Below, piece by piece: positions 9,830 through 19,437 of a stretch of DNA of 22,299 nucleotides (position 1 is the stretch's first letter; each line of letters opens with the position of its first letter). Below the pieces are notes generated by a model. That model ran no database searches, was not told where the DNA came from, and was given only the letters and a program-made list of their open reading frames with translations. Source of the DNA: Parachlorella kessleri (Eukaryota > Chlorophyta > Trebouxiophyceae > Chlorellales > Chlorellaceae); the NCBI GenBank assembly GCA_001598975.1, contig BBXU01002177.1:1-22299 (forward strand). The letters run 5' to 3'. A program made the translations under genes and the position numbers.

Positions 9830-11088
9830 TGTTGCACTAGAGTGCTGCTGTTCTTCCTGGCTGCACCATGTATCTAGGTACGTGTGCCTGAGGGGACCCT
9901 TGTATTTCTTTAGAGCGTTTCTTTGTTGATGCCAACACTGGGCCCCATGCCTGAGGCAGAATATAGGGTTAGTCCTTGAGGGCCCGGCAATGGCAAGTTT
10001 TCCTGGGTCGGCAATGCTATATAAGCAAAGTTGCCGGAATGGCAGCGTGCTTATGCAAACACCGAGTGCCTTGACAAATGGTCGGCTAGTTGGCCTGTTT
10101 GGCGCTATGGTGCAAGCATTACCTGCAACACATGAGTGTTCAAAGGCCGGCAGGAGTTGAGAGAATCTCACATGGGAAGATCTCACGGCACCGGCTGCTC
10201 GCATGCTTTGTCATGCTTTGCTCCACTTGCATGACTGGTTCGTGTGGTGTTATAGATCTATGAGATCCACCAGTGGTCACTGGCCCCTTGCTCACAGAGC
10301 CCAACCTAGCTAGCATGCACTTGCAGAGATCACAACGCCGAAGCTGACATCAAGCCTGCACCTGCCTAAGCCCACTATATTGCTTCCCCAACTGGGTGCA
10401 ACACAGCACATGCGCACTGCCAACCCAAACTCAGGCACGATCTAGAGCATACTTTGCATCCAACCATGTCGTACAGTATTCCTTAACTCTCATTCCGCAA
10501 TACCTGACACCATCACCAAAACATGCAGGGGTGAGGCCAGCTGGGTACCTGAGAACAGGAGGCCAAGCTCGCATGCCAGTGACAGCCTGCCAATGCTATT
10601 GAGGGAGCTGCTGCGGCAACCCTCTTTGCGGCCAGCACGCGGGGTAAAGGCACGCACCACCTAGGGCTGTCTCACCCCCCAAGCCAGTATCACCTAGAAG
10701 CGGGTGCTGCACTGGGCCCCGTCAACTGCCTGCGCTGTTCTGTTATGCAACCATGCCAAGCCTTGTTGAGCACACTATCCTGCAGTACCAACACAAGGAA
10801 ACTAACTGCATACTTAGCAGACTGGACCAAAGCGGTACTCGCTAACCGCAAGTGGGCACACCACATGGACGTAGAAAAGGACACGCGCACACACCCGCCG
10901 CTCGACTGCATTTTGGCACACCGTACTGCCTGCTACAAGCGGAATCTTGATCTGTGCTTCTCCTCCCTTGTCTGACATGGAGACCCTGGCTACACCAGGG
11001 GCTTCGACAAAGCAGCAGCCATTGTGCCAGCGGGCCACTTCTCACCACAAGGCTCGTGACCCCTTGCCACGCAGCCTGCACAGCCCCC
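9830..11088. other. Convergent intergenic region / 3' UTRs
   Basis: Lies between the stop of gene 1 (9829) and the stop of gene 2 (11089), which point toward each other. No conserved coding segment on either strand; the long minus-strand open frame overlapping the last exon of gene 1 is a shadow. Neither a TGTAA downstream of gene 1 nor its complement downstream of gene 2 was found, so poly(A) sites cannot be placed. A short direct repeat CATGCTTTG occurs twice at about 10202-10221. Confidence 0.6.
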
Positions 11089-13522
11089 TTAGGTGACTGT
11101 GCGGCCATAGGCAATGCCAGTAATGTACAGGTCCTTGTCCCACTTCTCATCCAGACGCTCTGCAGTCAGGCAGGGCTCAGGCTCAGCGCGTGAGATGGGC
11201 ACACCTGCTGGGGGGCTGGCCAGTCTCCAGTGGTTGGCTCAGGGAGGGGCACAGATGAGATGGAGCACTGAGTTCTATACACCCAGAATCAGCCTTGCTG
11301 ACGCCTGTCATGACCACAACAGATGGTCACCCTCAGTACCAAATACCACACCCCCTCACCGGCGGTACAAACGAAATTTGTGAGGTGCGGTTGATCTAGC
11401 TCCCACTCCCACACTCTTCAGCCCCTCTATCTGCGTTACCTCCCACCCTGGGGCTCACTCACCGGAGGGAAAGGCTGTCGTGCGCAGCGTTTCCTGCCTC
11501 TCGTCCGCCTCGGTCCCCCGTGATTTGGAGAGCACAAAGGCCGCCTGCTCGGGCGCGGCGGCGCAGGCAGTGATGTAGAACCCGGCTCCCCACCACTTGC
11601 GGATGCTCTTGCTGGGATACTGGGAGTCTAGTTTCAAAGCCTGCAGGTGGGGGGATCAGATCCCATAAGACATCAGGTATGGGACCGAGGTAGCAAGCGC
11701 ACTGATGTCTCAAGGCACTGGCAATCCATCCAAGCCACAGGTAAGGGTCACCAGCCTGCTGGCAATGGTTTTTAACAACCTCAACCCTGCCTCTGGGTGC
11801 CACCGCAAGGCCACTGAAGCGCCACTTTTGCCACGGACCTGCCTCCACTGGGGCATACAGCTGCACCGAAGCCACCCTTTCACACTTTGAAAGTTACTTA
11901 CATGTACTATAATACCCCAGGGAGGGGAGCATACCTGATTTAAGTAGCGAGCTCCCCGCGACATGACCACCGCCCACTGCGTGCCCCTGGTGGCCAGGGC
12001 AGTAACGTGGTATTTCTTGCGCCACTTCTCCTTGATCCACTCCCAGGGGAAGGAATCCGATGCCTTGTAGCGCTGCTGCATGAGCTTGGTGCCCTTGGAC
12101 ATCACCACCAGCCACGACTTGGCCGCGGAGCCTGCACATGGCAGAGCTGGCACGTAGGTGATGTAGAGTGCCCACGGTGGTGTGGGAGCCCTACCAGCAA
12201 AGGGCCCCAAGCGCCTGAGCCAGAAGTCAAACGCAAGCAAGCCGGGCGGTAATGGTGTTTCAGGTACAGCTGGTCACAAACGGCTGTGCAATAAGCCAGC
12301 TGGAGCCAAAACCCTTTGTTTCGCGCTGGTGTACACCTAGCGACTCCAGTGTACAGCGTCGCACAGTAGTAGACGAGCACAACTCCAGCGGAAGCTCATC
12401 AAATCAGACAGTGGCCACTACCCAGCCTGAAGCAGGCTGCAGTTGAGGAACAGGGACAGGGACAGGGCAAGGTTCCCTACATGCTGTGCGCCTGAGACTC
12501 ACCTGCGATGGCTGTGATGAAGAAGCCCTTGTCCGCTTGCTTGCTGATCCACTCCTTGGGCAGGGACGACCGTTGAGTGACCTTATACACCTGCGCAGCG
12601 CAGCACAGCACAGCAGGACATATCATAGCGCGCGGCACGCTCACAGCTTGCACCAGACGTCATGACAGTGTAGTGGGCCAACATGATCTACACCTAGGCA
12701 TGGTGCACTTGCACCCAGGAGCCTGCTTCCCAACCCTGCAGCACTTATCCTGCGTCAGGGTGAGGACTTTTGCAGCCGGGCCGCTTGCCAAGAGTTGCCA
12801 GCCCTGTGTACACCCACACCATGCCTTCCTACCCCTTACCAGCACCTTGTGCACGCACCCACCATGAAGAGTAGAGCATCAGCACAAGACCTCCCCAAGC
12901 GCTGGGATACAGCGCACCTGCTTGGAGAAGCCTGTGCCGGCGTCCATAATGATGGCCCACAGCTCCCCGCAGGCGCACATGCTGGAGATGTAGAGGCCGT
13001 CGCCAAAGCCTTCGGCCACATCCTCGTCCACCTGGTGGCTACTAAGATTGTAGTAACACCTATGTGTGTGCAGCACAGGCAGTCGACATGGGAAATGTCA
13101 ATTCTGCACACTTCAAGAGCGCCCTCCAGCTGGGGGTTGCCCACAAAGATGTTACACAAGTTGTGGAGATGTTTCCCCAGCGCTTTGCTTTGTGTCACAC
13201 AGAGAGTGGTACATCCAGGCTCCCACATTCAAAACTATTGCCAGGCAGTAAGACTGCCACATGGCAAGCTTGCTGTGTGAAACTGACCACGCATTCAGAC
13301 GCAAGCAAAGCTTGCCATTCAATGCCAATGCCGCCAGCCAGTCAACAACAGTGCCAGGCCGTCACAGTCACCCTTCCCCCGGCTCCCCCTTGACCCTCCC
13401 TCCCCACCCCACCAGGACTCACTGCTCCTGCATGGGCTGGTACTGGTTGTAGACGGTGATCCACTGACAAGAGGGGGACCCCAGCCGCACCTTCTTGCGG
13501 CAGCCCTGCCTTGAGCGGTGCC
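11089..13522 (-). other. Gene 2 C-terminal MUT9-like-kinase tail (DUF7477), six exons
   Basis: The spliced product follows the conserved non-kinase C-terminal region of plant MUT9-like / casein-kinase-I-like kinases from end to end. It has an entry strand QWITVYNQYQPMQE, then DGLYISSMCACGELWAIIMD and AGTGFSKQVYKV, LPKEWISKQADKGFFITAIA, WLVVMSKGTKLMQQRYKASD, FPWEWIKEKWRKKYHVTALA, WAVVMSRGARYLNQ, YPSKSIRKWWGAGFYITACA, ERQETLRTTAFPS and a closing EKWDKDLYITGIAYGRTVT before TAA. It consists of repeated W-x(n)-GFYIT-(S/A) beta units. Exons: 13522-13423, 13038-12918 (acceptor 13042 is an in-phase alternative), 12590-12503, 12131-11935, 11640-11463, 11159-11089. Family comparison is from memory; the domain's biochemical role is not established as far as I know. 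Confidence 0.85.
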
Positions 13523-16500
13523 CTGGGATAACCACAGGAAACCAGCCATTGAGCGGAGAGTGGAGTTTGGCGACACCCTTGGCTACACGTCATGGACCTG
13601 AGCACATGACACGGCCGTATGCGCCACCGCATGGGGGATAGGGGTGGTTAACCCACCCCGCCTCCAGCCCAGATGGAAACCCAACCATAGGTAGGGGCGC
13701 GCTGCATTGCAGCAGGGCCACTGCTTGAGGTACGGTTGTGGAGTCTGTGGCCGGATAAGATGGTCGCTCCTAGGGAGGCGATTGCTATCAAGGCGGGGCA
13801 CGAGGGACTTGCAGCGCTTGTTCTTCCCCCGCCAGACCAGCGCGACATTGCTGCTGGTGCCGCAACTAGCCCCCGCTGGATAAAACTGAGAGGCAGCACC
13901 AGTTTGGGTGACGCAGGAGGGGCACATGCAGCTAGCTAGGTCACTGCTAGTGACCTTCCGCCACTAAGCACCCTGACGACACTTACCGCTTGCAATTTTT
14001 TTTTCCAGCTGAGCTCAACAGCCTCAAGCCCTACTTAACCGACCTGGCGTGGGTTCCTGCAACAGCCCCTACTCTCTGGTAGGACATATAACGCTACAGT
14101 CAAGCAAGCAGGACACACGAGCCTTCCCCATGGTACCCAGACCTCGCAGCCAGCTCAGCGGCGACCACTTGTCAACCCAAGCAGACTGCACCTTCTGCAC
14201 AAGTCGGGTTGTGGGAAACCGCTCCCAGGTGTGTTGCATGCAACACTCACCCATGTCAGGGGCGCTGGCATCCGCAGGGGCCTCAACCCTGCGCCTCTTT
14301 GCTGGCACCGGCTCCAGGTCCTTTGCCTTCCCTTTCCCTGCTGCTGCTAACGCCGCCGTGCCCTTTGGTGCTGCCGCTGCTCCTGCTGCTGCGCCTGTGG
14401 CTGCCTTGTGAGCAGCAGGTCCAGGGCGTGGTGCTGCTGCAGCTGGCTGCTGGGTCTGCGGGCTGGAGTTGCTGGGAGGGGCTGGGGAAGGGCCGGAGAG
14501 GCGCAGGCAGCCATCCTGGGCAGCATGCATCTCGCGGGGGCTGCTCTGGGGATGCTGATCCTGTACAGCTAGAGAGAGTGGGAAGGGAACGGCTCTGTCA
14601 ACAACCTTCTAGTCTTCCTGGGTGACCTATTAATCAAGCAAGACAGGCCCTGAGCGGGGGTCGCATGTGAGGGATTGTACGAGGCGGAGTGGCAGGCTCG
14701 TCAGCCACATTGAAATTGGGTAGCTAGCAATGCTAATAGAGATTGACAACGCGCCCTGTGCAAACACCACACAAGCTCAGGGCTGAGCCTTGGCTGGGCT
14801 TGCCCAAGCTCCAGCAAATATCCCACCACAATATGCCCCACAACAGAACGACTGCTGTACTTCGGGGCACCACCCCAACCTGAGATCCAGCATTTTCACC
14901 ACTTCACAGGAGATGGCGTCTACCCTCCCTTCCTGTTGTCTTCTGCTTGTGCTCTTGCCAAGAACGGCTTCTACTATACCAGGGCCCGTCTTGGCTGTCA
15001 TATCAGTATATCCCAGCTAAACGTCTTGAACTCACCAACAGGCAACCGGACCCCGCCTTTTCAGTGGCACAATTGCAAGTTCCTCACCTGGGCCTTGGGC
15101 TGTAGGTGCACTGGCTTGTCATCAGCAGCGTGCCTGCTGCTGTTCTTGGGTATGCTGGCGGGTCTTGCGGTTGCCGTGCCGCCTCCCGGCGTGGCCGCCG
15201 CAGAAGTGGCAGCAGCAGCGGCGGCGCATGCCCCCGCTGCTCCTGCCGCTGCTTTCGCTGCAGCTGCCGGCGCTGCTCTTGGTGGTGGCTTGCTGGACGC
15301 TGCAATGTCTCCAGCACCCTGCATGCACACATGTACGAGCCATGCATGGGCAGTTCCACAGAGCAACTGCTGCTTTGAGTGTGCTCCTCCCCTGATCGTG
15401 CAGCCTGTCCAGCATCGCAGCCAGCCAGTGCATTGCACACTTGCTAGCTTGCTAGCACCTGCTTAGAGGAAGAGCAGCAGCCGCAGCCCAGATTGAAGCT
15501 GCCTTGCCGTTAGGCACAACTGCGGGATTGCCTTGTAAATCTCCACGCTCGTAACTTTACTTCGATGATAAGGGAACAAAGATGCTGGGGTTGCATAATT
15601 GTAGGGACATCCCAGCGGTGGCCTAACGTGGCACAGCCAATACCCCTGGTCCCCACCCAGCCTCTTGCCACAGATGGACGCTGGCACGCGGCAACTTGGC
15701 GACCCCAAGCAAGATGACAGATCTCGATACCTGTTCCTGCCAAATCCTTTTCAGACCCTACTTCTCCTCTCTGGCTTACCTGGGCCCGCAGCGCTACTAG
15801 CTCCATTTCAAGTTCCTGGACCCGCGCCATAAGCTCGTCTACCCGCTTCTTCCACTGCTGCTCCACCCGCTCCTCATTCTGTCCACAGCAAGGAGCAGAG
15901 CTTGGGGCAAGCTACAATGGCCACAAGCCAGGGTTAGGAACCAGGCGCCGCCCAGCCGACAACAGACAGCAGACAAAGCTGCAGCAGGGCAGCTGAATGC
16001 GATGCCCATGTGGTCATAAGTCGCACACCCTGGTGAGCACACGTGCATCAGCCATATAAGCTTACGTCAGCGTCTATCTGATGATCAGCCATGGCTTGCC
16101 ACCACTTCTTGCCATAGCAGGTAGTCAGCTCCTTCCCTGCAAATATTGCGCAGGACTTGCAGCCACATATATCTGATGCGCCTGCCAAGCCCAAAGTCGT
16201 ACTGCGGCCAGGGCCAACATGGCAATTGCGACTGCCCAACATTTAGCCCATCCTTAAGGAGGACATGTGCACGAATGCCACTTGAAATGGCCAAGCTCCC
16301 AGCCAGGGAATCGGTGATGCATGCCGGCACGTGCAGGCAGGCCAGATCCCCAGATCCCCCCTCAGCCTTCTTTGGCGGGAAGCTATTCAAGGAAGTAAGC
16401 GGCTCAGCGCACCCTTCTTCACATCCTCAGAGGTACACACGGCTAGACACGCGCAAGGTCCGACCAGCACAGTGCACAGCTTGCAGTTGCCAAGTGTATC

Positions 16501-18987
16501 GTCATACTCGTCAAGTCCCTGCATGCATGCCAGCGACAGCACATGTCAAGCAGAGCATGGTCTGACCAATCTAGCTACACAGCTGAAAGTGCTGCTATTC
16601 TGGAGCGATGCAAGCCCCTTCTAGCGTGCAAGGCAGCGTCCTAGGCTTGCGGTGTGCTGCCGCAACTATCCACTCTTACGAGCATGCCGCACACACATTA
16701 TGCGTGCCAAGTCACCTCGCAGCCTTTCACCGCATTTTCTGTAAGCACTGAAGCCACAGTGCTCCAGCAGGGCTGACTATTAGGCTAGCACACAGGCTTT
16801 CGTCGATCATCAGTTACCTAGCCCAGTGCTGTAAACCCTAGGTCCCTCCTGTACCTGCTCATCGTCACATCTGTACCGCCACATCCCCCATAATCCAATA
16901 CAACATGTGTACCTCGCTTGACATTGGGTTTATGTTGGGGTCATTCAGCCGCGCCATCTCGCCTTTCACCTCGGCCGCAGACACAAACAGCACCGTCCTG
17001 AACAAGCACGGAAAGGACAGCAGGGAGGCTTGCCCTGCCCCACAGTGTGCACAGTGCCCGATCGAGTATTCCCCGAGTCGCTGGGCCCCTGCCGTCTGGC
17101 AGAGGCCTTGCCGACCTCTACTGGCAGAGTGGCTCAGGCATGCTGAGCTCACCATATCAGGGTTGAAGTGCGGGCCATACAGCTCCTCAAGCTTCTCCTT
17201 TGGTACTCCAAGCAACTGTAGGAATTATTTAGTAAGACATTTAGCAAGAGCCTCTGGGCACCAAGCTATCTAGCACATGTGGATGACAGTACCAGTGCCC
17301 TCTGCATAGCCACCATCAGGTGGCTGTGGGAAGACAACGTAGGACTGGTAATGTGGGCACACATCTACATTGTAGCTAGCTGAGTGGTACACCAGGTGTC
17401 AATTGAGAGGTTGCAGATGGACGGATGGGAAGCGGCACTAGTGAGCACGGCATGCCACCGTCCACTTCAAGATAAGATAGGTGGCGGCGGGGGGCTAGTC
17501 TTGAAGCCTGGAGCAATGCGAGCAGCCTTACCGAGAGGTCAGCATCATACATGCTGTATTCCCTGATAGTCCTGAGCCGCTCTGGGCCTCGTATCACCCT
17601 CAGCATCTCTTGAAAACCCTCCTCCGAGTAGATGGTCCCACTGCAAGCCAGGCGGAGGAAATGTTGTCGTTGCTGGCCTTCCTGGACGAAGGTTACTTAC
17701 TACCACTACCTTTGTGATGTGATCACGAATTCTGGTCACCTGTGGCTGGTCTCACAAAAGCCAAGGTGGGCACCCCTGCTCAGTAAGGTCTAGCATCAAA
17801 AACTAGAACAAAATCAGACATTCAAACGCTGGTACTTCGGTGGTACTTCAAGGGTGCAAAATCTGGCTGAAGGGTAAGCCATACACCCGCCCAGCCAAGC
17901 CATCTCTTGGGAGCTACGGTAGAACATGTCCCCAGGTAGGATCGGGGCAATACAAAGTGAGCATGCCTGCCACCGCTCTCCACCCAGGCTCCACTCCCCT
18001 ATTTGCAGCTCCGGCTCTGCTGTAATGAGGTCCGGGAATGCTTAGCAGCCTCTCAATCGTAAGCAGGAAAACGGAAATGCCAGAATGCGGTGTCCAGGGC
18101 AAGGCAGGCACAGCAGGTCACCTGTAGAAACCCACACAGGTCCCTTCGGGGATATTCTGGGTTGCCCGAAGGCCCTTGCCGACCGGCAAATGCTCGGCCC
18201 GGGGGTCAACGTCTGGCACCTGGACGCAGTGGTGGATTCAGCTCATGCCCGGCCATAAGAGCGTCGCTCATATATACTGCTCCTAGTCCCCTGCAAGGTG
18301 CTGACGCTCGTACCAGGGTTGGTTAAGTACCACAGCAAACTCAAGTCCTGCCCGCAGATCCAGAAAGGATCTATGAAGCTACACCGCCCCGCCCCGAAAC
18401 CTTGCACACAACATGCCTTACTCAAGGCTAGGTAACCTGGACGGCAAAGATCACACAGAACTAAGCCAGTTTTCACCTCAAACAGCTCCACGCCTGGATG
18501 TATGGGCGCATCTGCTGGCAGGGCGCGCAGCATGCGGGGCACGTCCACTTGTTGCCCCGGCTCATACCCGAGCATCCTACACATAGCACTGGACGCGCGG
18601 TTCATCCGTACGCTGGGATACCATGCGACGCGAGGACAAGAGTCACAGTTGACAGCAACACAGTGGTCGCTCAGAGGCGGCCGCTCCATGCTGCGTGTGA
18701 GGGCATAACAAAGCCAACAGGATAGAGGCTGATCAACGGTAGGCCATCTGGCCAGATTTATCCAGCAATTACTTGCTTCCAAAGGCTAGGTATGATATTT
18801 CTCAAAGCACTGTTGGTATGCACAGTGGGAGAGGCACAGCCAGCGATCTGCCATCTTAAGGCAGGTAGGGCTGCCCACGAATTCAGGACAAAACAAGTCC
18901 ACAAGTGCTTCCAACAGTATGCTGTTGATGGCATATACCTGGCGAGTGAGCCTACACATTCGTCCCCCAAATCGCCCAAAGCCACTC
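11089..18987 (-). CDS. Gene 2: SET domain fused to MUT9-like-kinase C-terminal domain (spliced)
   Basis: Putative nuclear methyltransferase paralogous to gene 1. Proposed exons in transcript order: 18987-18838 (tentative), 18690-18477, 18219-18122, 17640-17532, 17215-17153, 16997-16913, 16518-16413, 16136-16066, 15878-15780, 15318-15088, 14560-14251, 13522-13423, 13038-12918, 12590-12503, 12131-11935, 11640-11463, 11159-11089 (TAA). Order of parts: N-terminal module, SET, charged helix, Ala/Pro linker with NLS, then a full MUT9-like-kinase tail (DUF7477). No kinase domain is visible. Every junction from 18690 downstream is in phase except entry into exon 16997-16913, which is 2 nt short and frameshifts after splicing. 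The true start codon is not found. Alternative: two adjacent genes, SET and DUF7477; the in-phase junctions through the linker argue for one. Confidence 0.7.
14251..15318 (-). other. Gene 2 Ala/Pro-rich linker with NLS (two exons)
   Basis: Exon 15318-15088 (77 codons) is mostly Ala with Pro and Lys. Exon 14560-14251 is Pro/Gln/Ala-rich and ends with a basic cluster AKRRRVEAP (KRRRV at 14299-14285), a likely nuclear localisation signal. Exon 15318 joins 14560 in phase 0, and 14560-14251 joins the DUF7477 part (13522) in phase 1. These junctions tie the SET half to the tail half. The intron between 14251 and 13522 (about 730 bp) shows no further exon that phase requires. Confidence 0.6.
15780..15878 (-). 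other. Gene 2 charged coiled-coil exon
   Basis: Encodes NEERVEQQWKKRVDELMARV followed by a heptad-like Leu/Val/Met series to LRAQ, 33 residues, phase 0 at both ends. Equivalent to exon 5476-5541 of gene 1 but longer, and more clearly a coiled coil. Confidence 0.75.
16066..18219 (-). other. Gene 2 SET domain (six exons)
   Basis: Exons 18219-18122, 17640-17532, 17215-17153, 16997-16913, 16518-16413 and 16136-16066 match the six SET exons of gene 1 in order and in phase (2,0,0,0,1). Key segments: VGKGLRATQNIPEGTCVGFY / SGTIYSEEGF, LYGPHFNPDM (gene 1: VCGPHFNPST), ARLNDPNINP in place of NHSCxPN, LGNCKLCTVLVGP, and KELTTCYGKKWW at the end with the catalytic-position Tyr kept. Sizes of four exons are 98, 109, 63 and 71 nt against 95, 109, 99 and 71 in gene 1. 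Exon 16997-16913 is 85 nt against 87 and needs a frame shift to read ARLNDPN. Confidence 0.75.
18477..18987 (-). other. Gene 2 N-terminal module (two exons)
   Basis: Exon 18690-18477 encodes ERPPLSD, then MLGYEPGQQVDVPRMLRAL and HPGVELFE, paralogous to exons 2-4 of gene 1 but without introns. The upstream exon 18987-18838 (RLTRQVYAINSILLEAL...) aligns with the LPREYYCYEAVINAY region of gene 1. Its donor (GTGCCT at 18837) is weak but joins in phase 2. Position of the initiator Met remains unknown. Confidence 0.5.
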
Positions 18988-19232
18988 CTGCATTTTGGAA
19001 GACGTACAGTAACATTATCGATATGAAGTAGGTGTTTGGTGGGAGCCGTTGAGCAAATGCAAACAACCGTGAGTAGACGCAGGTCAGTGTGGGCTTTGGC
19101 GAGCTCATCGCTGGAGCAAGTGTATTGTCTAAGCACATCAGCGGCAGGCATGTATATCAGCAAGTGTGGGTGTATGCAGAGATACGTGCGGCATGCATAA
19201 GTTGACACTATGAGAAGGGGATGGGCTACGGG

Positions 19233-19254
19233 GCACATAAGGTGCACATAAGGT
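19233..19254. repeat. 11-bp tandem direct repeat
   Basis: GCACATAAGGT occurs twice in a row. It lies about 250 bp upstream of the first exon proposed for gene 2, so a promoter role is possible but unsupported. Confidence 0.6.
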
Positions 19255-19413
19255 CCCCTCGCCTGTCCTTAAGAACACCACCGACTGGAGGCATGTTCAT
19301 CACACAGTTCCAGAAGCGCAAGCCCTGAGTGTGCTCATGCGAGAGTAGTGTGGTTGAGCCCACCCGCCGGTCATACAAAACTTAGATCACTGCCATGGTG
19401 CAGTTGAGGGCTC

Positions 19414-19437
19414 GGTGGGTTTGAGACATAACCCACC
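19414..19437. repeat. Perfect 8-bp inverted repeat (hairpin)
   Basis: GGTGGGTT, an 8-nt spacer, then AACCCACC. Could form a short hairpin or be a palindromic protein-binding site; no T-run follows, and no element ends here that I can recognise. Confidence 0.5.

Noticed and set aside
10018..10025. TATATAAG, a possible TATA box
   Set aside because: It lies in the convergent 3' region with no gene starting downstream on either strand.
9638..10204. 188-codon minus-strand open frame overlapping the end of gene 1
   Set aside because: It is antisense to a well-supported terminal exon, has no domain, and its openness follows from the GC-rich repeat composition of the plus-strand coding frame.
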